This document shows positions 24,834 to 33,713 of a DNA stretch of 64,000 nucleotides, in pieces. The stretch is from JACQGZ01 sp036004665 (GTDB lineage Bacteria; Sysuimicrobiota; Sysuimicrobiia; Sysuimicrobiales; Humicultoraceae), in contig DASYRG010000083.1 of assembly GCA_036004665.1 (NCBI GenBank), positions 1 through 64,000 on the forward strand. The letters are read 5' to 3'. The first letter of the stretch is position 1; every line of letters begins with the position of its first letter. A model generated the notes under the pieces. That model ran no database searches, was not told the DNA's origin, and saw only the letters and a program-made list of their open reading frames with translations. A program made the position numbers and the translations under genes.

Positions 24834-26425
24834 TGCGCCTGGAGCTCGGCCGCCAGCGTCCCCTGGTGTTTGTGCAGGTGGTGGACCTTGCCGGTCTCGG
24901 TTTCCAGGGGCTGACGCCGCAGCACCTGGATCGTGTCCGCACTCTGCCAGATCTGATGGATCAGCCGGCCGTCGCCAGGGGAGATGTGCCGGTCGCGGAT
25001 CTCTCGCAGCACCGTCTTCCGCAGGGCCACCTCATCGAGGTCCCCCAGGCGCGGGCTGGCCAGCAGGTAGAGCTTGGTGTGCCCGCGGGCGTCCTCGGCT
25101 TCGACGAGCTGGTAGTCGGTCTGGGATCCTCCGAACTCCCGGGGCAAGACCTCGTCCATCAGGCCGATCAGGGTGGGACCGATGAAGGTCATCCCCTCGG
25201 CGGTGAGCTTCTCGAAACTGCGGATCGTGTGCATGTGCTGGTGGAACCCGAGTTCATCGAGGAAGCAGCCGCAGCGGCGCACCTCCAGGCCTCCGTAGTC
25301 CCCCGACTCCAGGTTCAGCATGATGTGCCGGGTCTCGGGCAGCAGGCTCGTGAACAGGTACGCGGGGACCGTGGCGCCGTTCTGATCGGTCGGCCGCGGG
25401 TACTGCCGCAGAGCGATCCGGTCCGTAAAGACGTGCAGATCGTCGGGCTCCTGCCCCTGAGGGCACGCCCAGGCCGCCATCCCGTACTCAGAGAAGGCGA
25501 AGGCGGAGAAGACCTGGTAGCCGCGCGTCGTGAACTGTCGCAACTTCGTCGGGGTGAGGGGCTCGCCGCCGGTGATAAAGGCGACGTCGCCGAGGTTGAT
25601 GCCCGCCTCCTCGGCGGCCAACACCAGCCGCAGCGCGGGGTTGACCATCGCCGTGACCAGGATGCCGCGTGGGGTGTTGGCCCGGGCGATAAACCGGGCC
25701 ACCTCGAGGACCCGCTCCGACGGGGTCGGTAATGGAGGCGGGATCGAGACGCCTGTCAGCAGACCAGCCACGCGGGTAAAAAAGGCGTAGGAGCGATCTA
25801 TCCGATCCAAGGGACAGAACCACCGCACCGCCGGCTGCCCGATCATGGCCTGCACCGCGACGCTCCTCAACCCGACCCGCAGGGGTAACCAGAGCACCAT
25901 GTCCCGCCGGCTCAGGCCATAGCGTTCCGCGAGCCAGCGCTGTATCCGCGCCCCGTCAATGAAATCCTGCTCCGAGACCGGGCTCCGCGTCCCCCCGCTG
26001 CGGGAGCCGCTGCTCTGAGACTCCGTCACGGCCCGGATCGAGGGGTTGATGAAGTCTCCCTGGTCGAACTGAAAGGTGCGCCCGCCGCGCTGGACCGGCT
26101 CCTGCCCCTTGAACTCACGGACGCGGATGTAGACTCCGTCCTGCCACAACTGGTCCAGGGCGGCGTCGAGACCACGCGCCGACACGAGCTGACGCAGGCG
26201 CGGGAGATCGTAGCCGGCGAGATCCAGCAGGGGCCGGTAGGGACTGCTCTCCGCAGCAAAGATGAAGCGCTCGGCCAGATCGAGGAACAGCGCTTCGCGC
26301 CGGGTGAGCCGGTCGCGCATCCCCTCTTCCACTCCGACCGTGCTCACCCGCCGCCGCACGAGGGAGAGCAGCTTCCACAGCTCTCGATACCTCGTTGAAG
26401 ATGGGCGCGCGCGGGTGATCGGCAT
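24830..26425 (-). CDS. ANL-superfamily (phenylacetate-CoA-ligase/LuxE-like) adenylating enzyme
   Basis: 531 aa from the ATG at 26423-26425 (an ATG at 26458 is possible but overlaps the permease). The central adenylation core is visible: TPRGILVTAMVNPALRLV, the ITGGEPLTPTKLRQF block, FAFSEYGMAAWACPQG (A5-like), and NLESGDYGGLEVRRCG (A7-like ESGD). It is related to phenylacetyl-CoA ligase and acyl-protein synthetases that activate carboxylates as AMP esters. It is the last gene of an ABC-uptake operon, so the imported compound may be its substrate. Confidence 0.72.
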   Translation of the reverse strand: MPITRARPSSTRYRELWKLLSLVRRRVSTVGVEEGMRDRLTRREALFLDLAERFIFAAESSPYRPLLDLAGYDLPRLRQLVSARGLDAALDQLWQDGVYIRVREFKGQEPVQRGGRTFQFDQGDFINPSIRAVTESQSSGSRSGGTRSPVSEQDFIDGARIQRWLAERYGLSRRDMVLWLPLRVGLRSVAVQAMIGQPAVRWFCPLDRIDRSYAFFTRVAGLLTGVSIPPPLPTPSERVLEVARFIARANTPRGILVTAMVNPALRLVLAAEEAGINLGDVAFITGGEPLTPTKLRQFTTRGYQVFSAFAFSEYGMAAWACPQGQEPDDLHVFTDRIALRQYPRPTDQNGATVPAYLFTSLLPETRHIMLNLESGDYGGLEVRRCGCFLDELGFHQHMHTIRSFEKLTAEGMTFIGPTLIGLMDEVLPREFGGSQTDYQLVEAEDARGHTKLYLLASPRLGDLDEVALRKTVLREIRDRHISPGDGRLIHQIWQSADTIQVLRRQPLETETGKVHHLHKHQGTLAAELQAH

Positions 26426-26430
26426 TGGGG

Positions 26431-27306
26431 TTACCTGTGCAGCAACCCTTCCGCCCACGGCAGCAGCCGGTGCTCCGCCCGACGGACGAGCCAGGCGAGG
26501 GTAGCGCCCAGGAAGGCCGACACAAGGAGGGCCACATAAACGTTAGTGGTCCGGAACGTCTCCCAGGCCAGCCAGAGAAATGCCCCCAGGCCCGTGCGCG
26601 CCGAGATGAACTCGATCGCGATGACCAGCAGCAGCGCCATCCCCACTGCGAGCCGCAGTCCGGCGAAGACGGTCGGGAGGCTGCCGGGGAGGACCACCCG
26701 TCTGAAGACCTGCCACGGACGGGCTCCGTAACTGCGGGCAACTTCGAAGTAGGTCTCCGGGATGCCGTGGACGCCGGTCATGGAGTTGATCAGCGTCGGG
26801 AAGAAGACACCGATGCCGATGGTCACAACCTTCGAGGCCTCCCCGATGCCAACGAGGACCATGATGAGAGGAAAGAGGGCAATCCGCGGCAGTGGGTAGA
26901 TGGCCCCCATCAAGGGATCCAGCAGCAGCCGGAGACGCCGCGACCAACCCATCGCCAGTCCGAGCGTGATCCCTGGAATCGCTCCAACGCAGAGCCCGGC
27001 GGCAACCCGCTGGAGGCTGATCGCGACGTGTCTCGGGAGTTCCCCTGACGCCGTGAGGCGACCCATCGTCGTCAACACCTCGCTGGGCGCAGGGAAGAGG
27101 AGCTGTGAAATCCACCCCGCGCGCGCGGCTGCCTCCCACAGCAGGAGCAGCGCGACGGGGATCAGCCAGGCAAGCCACCCCTCCCGCCTTCTGCGCTCTG
27201 GGAGGGCCGTAGCCGGCGGGGCTTGGTGGATTTCCGCGGCCTCTGTGACTACCGCCTCCTCCACCGCGGATGGGATGCGGACCGAGAGGCGATCGGTGGC
27301 GCTCAC
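26431..27306 (-). CDS. ABC transporter permease (SsuC/TauC/NrtB type)
   Basis: 291 aa. After a ~40-residue polar N-terminus there are about six transmembrane helices. The EAA loop that contacts the ATPase reads RSYGARPWQVFRRVVLPGSL near 195-214. The family imports nitrate, sulfonates, taurine, pyrimidine precursors or aromatic acids. The start overlaps the ATPase stop by 4 bp. Confidence 0.87.
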   Translation of the reverse strand: MSATDRLSVRIPSAVEEAVVTEAAEIHQAPPATALPERRRREGWLAWLIPVALLLLWEAAARAGWISQLLFPAPSEVLTTMGRLTASGELPRHVAISLQRVAAGLCVGAIPGITLGLAMGWSRRLRLLLDPLMGAIYPLPRIALFPLIMVLVGIGEASKVVTIGIGVFFPTLINSMTGVHGIPETYFEVARSYGARPWQVFRRVVLPGSLPTVFAGLRLAVGMALLLVIAIEFISARTGLGAFLWLAWETFRTTNVYVALLVSAFLGATLAWLVRRAEHRLLPWAEGLLHR

Positions 27307-28070
27307 TGCCTGGCCTGCTCCCGCACGGACGTCTCCAGGCTCTTCCAGATCTCCCCCTTCAGCCAGGCAAAGTCTGGGCTCTGGAGCAGAGCCAGGCTGC
27401 GCGGACGCGGCAACGTCACGGCGAACTCCTGGCTGACCCGCCCGGGCCGTCCGGTGAGGACGATGATGCGGTCTCCCAGGAGGATGGCCTCGTCGATGTC
27501 GTGGGTGACGTAGATGACGGGCCGGGGGAAATCTCGCAGGATCCGCAGCAACTCGTCCTGGAGGATCAGCTTCGTCTGGGCGTCGAGCGAGGCGAAGGGT
27601 TCGTCCATGAGCAGGACGGTAGGATCGGTGACGATGGCGCGGAGCAGGCCGGCCCGCTGCTTCATTCCGATGCTGAGCTCGTGAGGATAGCTGCGCGCGA
27701 ATCGGGCCAGCCCAGCCCGTTCAAGCAGGGGAAGCGAGCGCTCCTCCTGCTCGGCCCGCCGGAGTCCCCGCATAGCCAGGCCGAAAGCCACGTTCTCCAT
27801 CACCGTCATCCAGGGAAAGAGGCCGTGGTCTTGGAAGACCATCGCGGTCAGGGGGTTGCCGTTTCGCTCGCCGGTGAACGTCACCCGCCCGCGCTGCGGG
27901 CGCAGCAGCCCTGCGATGATCTTCAGCAGTGTGGTCTTTCCACACCCGCTGGGGCCAAGGACGCAGAGGATCTCCTGCTCCTCGACGCTGAAGGTCACGT
28001 CGCCGAGCGCTTCTACCCGCCGACCGCGGGCCTCGTACGAGAGAGAGAGATCGTCGCAGGTAACGCGCAT
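27303..28070 (-). CDS. ABC transporter ATPase (SsuB/TauB/NrtD type)
   Basis: 255 aa from the ATG at 28068-28070; upstream in-frame starts run into the repeat region. Walker A GPSGCGKTT near 37-45, Q-loop VFQDHGLFPW, Walker B VLLMDEP near 150-156, and H-loop VTHDIDEA. The signature is LSIGMKQR rather than LSGGMKQR, a conservative oddity in the C-loop. It pairs with the adjoining permease and with the binding protein at 28217. Confidence 0.88.
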   Translation of the reverse strand: MRVTCDDLSLSYEARGRRVEALGDVTFSVEEQEILCVLGPSGCGKTTLLKIIAGLLRPQRGRVTFTGERNGNPLTAMVFQDHGLFPWMTVMENVAFGLAMRGLRRAEQEERSLPLLERAGLARFARSYPHELSIGMKQRAGLLRAIVTDPTVLLMDEPFASLDAQTKLILQDELLRILRDFPRPVIYVTHDIDEAILLGDRIIVLTGRPGRVSQEFAVTLPRPRSLALLQSPDFAWLKGEIWKSLETSVREQARQ

Positions 28071-28160
28071 CGTCAAGTTAAGGTGAGGCCACTCGATTCG
28101 AGGAGAGCCGCCTCTTCTCCTGCCAAGAAGGGCGGAAAGGCCCATAAAACAAGGCATTTC

Positions 28161-28201
28161 CGCCATTTGGTGGGCTGCGATGGCGCCATTTGGTGGGCTG
28201 C
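28161..28201. repeat. Two 18-bp direct repeats (23-bp period), likely operator
   Basis: CGCCATTTGGTGGGCTGC occurs at 28161-28178 and again, perfectly, at 28184-28201. Both lie in the 146-bp gap between the binding-protein gene and the ATPase gene, 16-56 bp downstream of the former's stop. Two full helical turns between copies suit a tandem-binding regulator, or they may be a recent slip duplication. Confidence 0.7.
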
Positions 28202-28216
28202 AGTCTATCGAATGAT

Positions 28217-29221
28217 CTAAGGGGCCTTCTTCAGAGACTGGTTCGCCCGGCGGGCAAAACTAGCATCGAGAAACCGATCGGAGCCGACGACGCTCTCAAG
28301 GTAGCCCTGTCGAACCAACCAGGACTGGAACTGCAGGATGCTCTCGGTATTGATGTGGCCGTCGGGGTGAATGGGGGGCCAGGGCATCCTTCTCAACAGG
28401 GCAGGATCCTCCCGAGTGTACTTCTGGATGATGGCGATGTTCCGGTCGGTTTTCCCCGCCGCGTAGCGCTGTGCCCCCTGGAGGTAAGCGTTCATGAACC
28501 GCTGGCCGAGGCCCGGATTCCGTGAGAGGAAGCCGGGCCCATAGATGACCACGGCGAGCTGGGCTCGGGGCAGCACCTCATGGATTCTCACGACTGTCCG
28601 GGCGATACCCAGCGCCTCCAGCCGCGTCACGAACGGCTCAGCCGTGGTGGCAGCGTCGATCGTCTTGGCGCGGAATGCGTCCGCCACCAAAGGGGGTGGG
28701 ACCTGCTGGATCTGCACGTCGCGTTCGGTGAGTAGCGCCCGGTTGCTGAGAATTTGCTGCAGAATCCACTCGCCAATACCGCCGCGGCTGGCGAGGGTGA
28801 TGCGCATTCCCCTGAGGTCTTTCAGGGCCCGAAATCGGCCCGAATCGATCAGATCCTGCCTGACCATAAACGTGACGGAGTTGTCTTCCGGGGTCGCATG
28901 GCTCGCATCGGCGACGATCCGCAGTTTGACGCCCCTCCGCATAGCTTCAAACAGACCCGCGTTTGTCTGCCCGACCTGTACGTCAAGCTGGCCCGCCATC
29001 ATGGCAGGCCAGACCAGGCTGGTGTCGCGGATCTCCTCAAAACGAACCTCGATGCCCTGCGCGGCGAAGTAGCCCTCCTCGATCGCGATGAACACCGGCG
29101 CCTCGAAGAGAAGGGGAAAGAAGCGCACGTGAACGGGCGTGAGCGGCACGGCCCTGGCGGCGACAGGAGTTCCCGCCTGCAGCAGCGCGCCCAAAACCAC
29201 CAGAGTCAGCACCGCCCGCAT
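28217..29221 (-). CDS. ABC transporter substrate-binding protein (NMT1/SsuA-like)
   Basis: 334 aa. Signal peptide (1-23, ends ARA). Typical NMT1/THI5/SsuA features: VRFFPLLFEAPVFIAIEEGYF, GIEVRFEEI, DVQVGQTNAGLFEAM, LKDLRGMRITLASRGG and DAATTAEPFVTRL. It would capture a small anionic or aromatic solute outside the membrane for the permease and ATPase downstream. The two 18-bp repeats lie between it and the ATPase gene. Confidence 0.86.
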   Translation of the reverse strand: MRAVLTLVVLGALLQAGTPVAARAVPLTPVHVRFFPLLFEAPVFIAIEEGYFAAQGIEVRFEEIRDTSLVWPAMMAGQLDVQVGQTNAGLFEAMRRGVKLRIVADASHATPEDNSVTFMVRQDLIDSGRFRALKDLRGMRITLASRGGIGEWILQQILSNRALLTERDVQIQQVPPPLVADAFRAKTIDAATTAEPFVTRLEALGIARTVVRIHEVLPRAQLAVVIYGPGFLSRNPGLGQRFMNAYLQGAQRYAAGKTDRNIAIIQKYTREDPALLRRMPWPPIHPDGHINTESILQFQSWLVRQGYLESVVGSDRFLDASFARRANQSLKKAP

Positions 29222-29276
29222 TGCAGACGCCCCTCCGATCCTCGTGTGTCAGTGTGAGTGACCCGCGGGTTCGATA

Positions 29277-29295
29277 CAGGAGTTGCATGCTCCTG
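29277..29295. promoter_or_regulatory. Inverted repeat upstream of the binding-protein gene
   Basis: CAGGAG (29277-29282) and CTCCTG (29290-29295) flank a 7-bp TTGCATG spacer in the 153-bp divergent region between the ABC operon and the transposase-like gene. A possible operator; weak evidence. Confidence 0.35.
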
Positions 29296-29374
29296 CGCTC
29301 CGCCCTGATGCAGTTCATATCCCCGTCCTAAACCTCGTCTAGACCTCCTACGCTTCGGGCAGGAACCTCTCAGA

Positions 29375-30175
29375 ATGCTCCAGGGACACGTCACGAGATC
29401 TCCCTCCTACATCTTCCTCGACGTCCTGGAGGACGGTGACCTGGCGGCCTTCCTCCTCGCGTCGGAAGGGAATGGGGGCAAGCTCCTGCGCCATACGGCC
29501 CGCGGCAGCGGTCGGCCGGAGGAGATGTGGCGTTCCTTCCTCGAGCGCATCAAAAACGGAGAAGGTGTTGTCCCCGTGCTCATCTGCTGCACTGGGGATC
29601 CCGCGGCGATCCGAGCCATCCGTACCGTCTATGCCGACGCGCTAATTCAGGTCAGCCTCTCCCACCGCCTGCGCGCCCTGGGGGAACAGCTGAGTCGTGA
29701 GGGCCGTAGTCACTGTCTGGACGAGTGCCGGAGGATTTTCTCGGCGCTTGATCGGCCCTCCGCCGTCCTGCGCTTTCGAGCGTGGCGCGACCGCTGGCTG
29801 AGCAGGGGTGAACGTGGTGTCCGCACGCTGGAGGGCGACCTCGGCTGGTGCCTGACCTTCTACCGGTTTCCGCCGGAGCTGCGAAGGACGATCCGCTCGC
29901 TCCACTTGCTTCGGCGGGCGAGCCGGGCCGCGCGCGCGGTGCAAGCCCCTTCCCCTGCCCATGATCCCCCGCCCGAAGTAGAACCGCTCCCCCAGGCGCC
30001 ACCCGCTCAGACGGGCGACGGGATCCTCGTGCACGTCGACACCCTCGTCGCCGAATCTACCTTCGCGCAAACACTCGAGCCGTACCGGCGGGACCGGCTG
30101 CGGGTCGCCCAAACCGCTTCGGCCATCGCCTCGGCCATTGGGCTGGCGGCTCGACTCGTGGGCCGCGGACACTAG
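29375..30175 (+). CDS. IS256/mutator-type transposase-derived protein, catalytically degenerate
   Basis: 266 aa, intact frame. The order of features follows the IS256 core: YIFLDVLEDG (first-Asp strand), a modified EMWRSFLERIKN block, VLICCTGDPAAIRAIRTVY (equivalent of the VTSDG...AI strand), a LSHRLRAL segment where active enzymes have the CxxH/HxxRN region, and the strongly recognisable CLTFYRFPPELRRTIRS. The TNxIER motif with the third catalytic acid is replaced by LHLLRRAS. The N-terminal DNA-binding region is missing and residues 190-266 are a new Pro/Ala-rich tail. It is likely exapted or dying, with no terminal repeats seen. Confidence 0.6.
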   Translation: MLQGHVTRSPSYIFLDVLEDGDLAAFLLASEGNGGKLLRHTARGSGRPEEMWRSFLERIKNGEGVVPVLICCTGDPAAIRAIRTVYADALIQVSLSHRLRALGEQLSREGRSHCLDECRRIFSALDRPSAVLRFRAWRDRWLSRGERGVRTLEGDLGWCLTFYRFPPELRRTIRSLHLLRRASRAARAVQAPSPAHDPPPEVEPLPQAPPAQTGDGILVHVDTLVAESTFAQTLEPYRRDRLRVAQTASAIASAIGLAARLVGRGH

Positions 30176-30238
30176 AGCTTCCTTCAAACCGCGCGAAAGC
30201 GCCCTGAACGAATCCGGCATGCTAGAATGAGTCGGTAC

Positions 30239-30317
30239 GGTGGCCGTAGCTCAGCTTGGTTAGAGCGCCTGGCTGTGGCCCAGGAGGTCGCGGGTTCAAG
30301 TCCCGTCGGTCACCCCA
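30239..30317 (+). tRNA. tRNA-His (GTG)
   Basis: Full cloverleaf. The acceptor GTGGCCG pairs with CGGTCAC, the anticodon arm is CCTGG-CTGTGGC-CCAGG with anticodon GTG, and the T-arm contains GGTTCAAGTCC. G-1 (30239) opposite discriminator C73 is the histidine identity element. CCA is encoded (30315-30317). Confidence 0.96.
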
Positions 30318-30327
30318 TGAAACACCC

Positions 30328-30361
30328 AACAGGGACGTGGGTTTTGGCCTGCGTCCTTGTT
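30328..30361 (+). terminator. Hairpin terminator after tRNA-His
   Basis: AACAGGGACG pairs with CGTCCTTGTT (nine of ten pairs) around a 14-nt loop, followed by a T-rich CTGTTTCCT. Confidence 0.55.
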
Positions 30362-30520
30362 CTGTTTCCTCCCACGGAGGCATTCTGCAATTGGTTGCTA
30401 CTGGGAGGCACCGTCGCAGATGCCACTTCGACAATGGCGGAATTCAAGGGGTCTTTTCGGACATGTGCTAGTATCTCTGCCATAGGGACGGCTTCAAGTG
30501 GGGAGCGTGGAGGCGCATAG

Positions 30521-31222
30521 ATGGCTGATCGCAACTCACTACGCCTTTCAGCGGCGCTGCTGTTCGTCGGGGTGCTGCTTTCCATTCTAACGGGCATACT
30601 CCACCCGGCTCGAGAGAATCCCAATAGCCACTTTGCCGTGTTTGCCGAGTATGCTAGCAGCGCCAATTGGACGGCGATCCATCTGGGCCAGTTCATAGGC
30701 ATGGCAATCATTATCGCTGGACTTCTTGTCCTGTTCTTCGCTCTAGACGTCCACTCTGGACCGTCAGGGTGGGCCGCTCGGTTCGGTGCCGTTTCAGCGA
30801 TTGTGGCCTTCGCAATCTACGCTATCCTCCAAGCAGTGGACGGGGTCGCCCTTAAGCAGGCTGTCGATGCTTTCGTGACCGCGCCAGATGCGGAGAAGGC
30901 GGCGCGCTTTGCGAGTGCCGAGGTCATCCGATGGTTGGAGTGGGGGGTCAGAAGCTATCAGAGCTTCATGCTGGGTCTCTCACTTATCCTGTTCGCGATC
31001 GTGATCGTGTCGACGGCACGGATCCCAAGGCCGATCGGTTACCTCATAGCGTTGTCCGGTCTCTCGTACATCGTGCAGGGCTGGGTGCTCGGTTCCGAGG
31101 GCTTCTCGGCAGCCAATTCCTCCCCGACGCTACTCGGTAACGTTCTTGTCGTTGCGTGGAGTATCTGGCTTCTCGCCTTCGCGCTTCGGATGAAAGCGCC
31201 GGTCGAAACCGCAACAGGATAA
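30521..31222 (+). CDS. DUF4386-family membrane protein
   Basis: 233 aa with about six transmembrane helices (near 10-28, 50-75, 88-110, 142-165, 172-190, 205-222). The pattern HPARENPNSHFAVFAEYASS, then IHLGQFIGM and RWLEWGVRSYQSFMLGLSLILF fits DUF4386 proteins, whose function is unknown. Codon use is less GC-biased than in genes before 30 kb, as in much of 30.3-35.8 kb. Confidence 0.68.
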   Translation: MADRNSLRLSAALLFVGVLLSILTGILHPARENPNSHFAVFAEYASSANWTAIHLGQFIGMAIIIAGLLVLFFALDVHSGPSGWAARFGAVSAIVAFAIYAILQAVDGVALKQAVDAFVTAPDAEKAARFASAEVIRWLEWGVRSYQSFMLGLSLILFAIVIVSTARIPRPIGYLIALSGLSYIVQGWVLGSEGFSAANSSPTLLGNVLVVAWSIWLLAFALRMKAPVETATG

Positions 31223-31833
31223 GACTCGCACCACGTCGTTTTCGAGGTCACACAGTGGACGTACGGAGAACGGTCATCACCTGCTCTTGGCACTCTTGGT
31301 CGTCGCTCCAGGCCCATCCTCGGCGGCGCCAGCATCGTTCAGGTTGACCAAGGGATAGTCGAAGATCTAGCCGGCGGTCGGGAAATCCTGGGCCTGTTCG
31401 TAGAAGGTCGCCCGGAGTCGCTTGAAGAGTTCGAAGATTCTCCTGTATGGGACCCCATCAGACCCCGCACCAGTCGCCGGGTTTCGCGTTCTCACCTTCT
31501 CGTCTTCCCTGGACAGTTCCCAATGCAGACTAATGGCGGGGATCAGTTATGTCCCCTTGCCCCTTGGCTACGGTCCGGCTCCACACTGCTTCCGGCAGGC
31601 GTGCCTGCGAAGGGGAACGAAGCGAACTCCTAGCCTCGGGCAAAGAGGAAGAGGCAGGGCAGGGGTAGCCCGTCTGGAAAGAGTGCGCGCGGTTGTGGAC
31701 CGTAGATACCCCGTGAAGGCAGTGGCCTATGTCTCAGTTGACCAACAGAGGACCCAACCTGCAAATTGGAGTTATCTCCCAATGAGTGATCCGAGTCACA
31801 ATCTCAACACAAATTAATCGAAAGGAGGAGAAG
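31223..31833. other. 611-bp region without a supportable gene
   Basis: No frame here shows homology or a ribosome site. It contains a 37-bp segment (31421-31457) that recurs with about 30 matching positions at 32793-32829, and a plus-strand frame around 31350-31460 that reads like the end of a decayed gene. Confidence 0.5.
31421..31457 (+). repeat. Degenerate repeat copy 1 (partner at 32793-32829)
   Basis: The segment begins CTTGAAGAGTT and ends GGGACCCCA. The partner 1.37 kb downstream matches at about 30 of 37 positions. One frame reads LEEFEDSPVWDP here and LEEFQDPPVRDP in the partner, so both may be tails of a decayed gene pair. Confidence 0.5.
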
Positions 31834-32700
31834 ATGTCCGCAATTGTACGGAGGTATCCAGCATTATCTCTACTTGTCCTGGCCGCGATCCTTGGGGTAG
31901 CCCCTCTGGTTGCCGTGAACGCCGGACTGGTCCCCAAGGGGGGTGACCAACTTGGAGCGATAAGCGCCAGCCTTGCGGGGATCATACTCGCTGCAGTTGA
32001 GGGTCGAAAGGGCGGCGTTCGGGAATTGCTTGGCCGCTTCCTGATCTGGCGAGTCGGCATCCAGTGGTGGGCATTCGCGGTGCTGTTTGGGGTCATCCCC
32101 GCTGTGGCCGGTTTATACCTCTTCAACCTGTTCGGTGGGCCAGCCGTTGATTGGAGCGGGCTTAAACCATTGTCCAGCCTCGTTCCTTCGATTATCATTC
32201 TCACCATTCTGGCCGGGATGGGCGAGGAGTTTGGCTGGAGAGGATTTGCCATGCCCAGACTTCAAGCCCGCCATAACGCGTTGGTTTCGAGCCTCATCAT
32301 TGGGGCGCTGTGGGGCATATGGCACGTACCCCTATTCTTGACCGAGGGTTCGATTCAGTATGAATGGCAATTGGAGGTCGGCTTTATCCCCGCCGTTCTT
32401 GGGTACACAGTGTTCGTGATAGCCTGGTCGATCCAGTACACCTGGGTATTCAACAACGCCAAAGGTAGCGTGTTGCTGGCTGCCGTCCTGCATGGGGCAG
32501 TCAATGCATGGAACGGGTACATTGATGTCTACAGGGGCCACTTCGGTGGCGTCGTCGCGTACACGGTCGTCTCGGTGATCGTATCCATCATCATCGTCCT
32601 TCTGGCCGGACCGACCAACCTATCGCGCACAAACAAGAGAAACATGCTTGAGCCTGAGAGTGGATCGCCAGTGGAAGCGGCAAGTCCTGCGGGAACATAG
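31834..32700 (+). CDS. CPBP-family intramembrane metalloprotease (CAAX/Abi)
   Basis: 288 aa, about eight transmembrane helices. Motif 1 EEFGWRGF near residues 130-137, motif 2 LWGIWHVPLF near 157-166, and motif 3 AVLHGAVNAWN near 212-222 supply the Glu and His zinc ligands of this glutamic-type intramembrane protease family. AAGGAGGAG ends six bases before the ATG at 31834, which settles the start. A 16-codon upstream extension is open but unnecessary. Confidence 0.84.
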   Translation: MSAIVRRYPALSLLVLAAILGVAPLVAVNAGLVPKGGDQLGAISASLAGIILAAVEGRKGGVRELLGRFLIWRVGIQWWAFAVLFGVIPAVAGLYLFNLFGGPAVDWSGLKPLSSLVPSIIILTILAGMGEEFGWRGFAMPRLQARHNALVSSLIIGALWGIWHVPLFLTEGSIQYEWQLEVGFIPAVLGYTVFVIAWSIQYTWVFNNAKGSVLLAAVLHGAVNAWNGYIDVYRGHFGGVVAYTVVSVIVSIIIVLLAGPTNLSRTNKRNMLEPESGSPVEAASPAGT

Positions 32701-32792
32701 GGAACATGGCTGAGATGATGTGCCATCACGGCTTGGTAGGGTCATCGGGCCGGCAATGACCGGTCAGAAACCGCGAATGCCTTGCGAAGATC

Positions 32793-32829
32793 CTTGAAGA
32801 GTTTCAAGATCCCCCCGTGAGGGACCCCA
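32793..32829 (+). repeat. Degenerate repeat copy 2
   Basis: Partner of 31421-31457. The flanks do not match, so the duplicated unit is short or old. Confidence 0.45.
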
Positions 32830-32882
32830 GTAATGACGCGGGTTTCAGCCACCGGCTGGAACCCGTGTTCCGCTACATGTGC

Positions 32883-33340
32883 TCACCTCCGGGTGCCTTG
32901 AACGCTGACCGGGGTCGCAAACCACCAGCGGTGACCCTCAAGGTCACGAACCCCGTACTCGCGCTGGCCGTACTCCTGGTCTGCGGGTTCGGTTTCGACG
33001 TCCGCGCCGGCGGCGCGGGCGTGCTCGCAGTGCGCGTCGACATCATCGACATGCACGACGAGACCAAAGGTCGAAATATCCGCCGACAGCGGAGAATTGA
33101 GTCCGTGCTCCGACGTGGGACGATGAAGCCAGATTATGGTGTCCCCGGCGCGGATCCTCAGCGCCGCGGACAAGCGCCGCTGCATTTCTTCCGAGGCAAT
33201 CGTTTCTTTCTGAGTCGAGATGGACCACCTCAAGCCAACGGATCCGCGATCATGCCCATTCTAGCTCCGTCAAGCGGAAGGGTTCCGTTGCTCCAATTGC
33301 TTTGCGGTAGAACTTGATTGCCCGAGCAGCGTCCTTTCAA
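32883..33340 (-). pseudogene. Frameshifted VOC (glyoxalase/bleomycin-resistance-like) gene
   Basis: The C-terminal half is an open frame with good VOC homology: TFGLVVHVDDVDAHCEHA, DQEYGQREYGVRDLEG and HRWWFATP. The N-terminal half is present but in a different frame, where DAARAIKFYRKAIGATEPF and RLTELEWA are readable at about 33333-33250 before a stop. At least one more frame change is needed upstream, where a stop precedes DAARAI. The gene is therefore broken, or the sequence has several indels here. Confidence 0.68.
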
Positions 33341-33401
33341 ACGTCGCGTTCGAAGCGACCACTTTGGCACAGAAGCGGAAAGTCGCGCCACGTGCCTATG
33401 A

Positions 33402-33713
33402 TCATCCACCCTCATCCAAGCGATACACCGTCACCGCGGGCGGCTGCGTGAGAAACTCGCTGAACTCGTGCATCCAGTCTTGTGTCTTTTTGGCCGATCC
33501 CATCGCGGTCGTCCGATACTCATCGAGCGTGTCGAGCGTGGGGATCTCCACCTCGTACTCAAGTGCAGGCTCGCCCCGTCCGCGGGTCAGCGGCACGAGC
33601 AGGCGCGCCGAAAGCCCGCGGGCTTTTGCGGCTACTACCTCCTGGCGGATCAGCCCCGCCGCACGGTCGCGGTTCACTGGCAGCACATCATAAGCAAAGC
33701 GGACCAGGTACAC
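33402..33713 (-). CDS. Small hypothetical protein, possible dimeric alpha-beta barrel
   Basis: 103 aa. The sequence begins MYLVRFAYDVLPVNRDRA and has strand-helix-strand-helix periodicity (LEYEVEIPTLDTLDEYRT, WMHEFSEFLT, AVTVYRL), like small NIPSNAP/EthD-type dimeric barrels. I cannot assign a substrate. It follows the broken VOC gene and may share its transcript. Confidence 0.55.
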   Translation of the reverse strand: MYLVRFAYDVLPVNRDRAAGLIRQEVVAAKARGLSARLLVPLTRGRGEPALEYEVEIPTLDTLDEYRTTAMGSAKKTQDWMHEFSEFLTQPPAVTVYRLDEGG

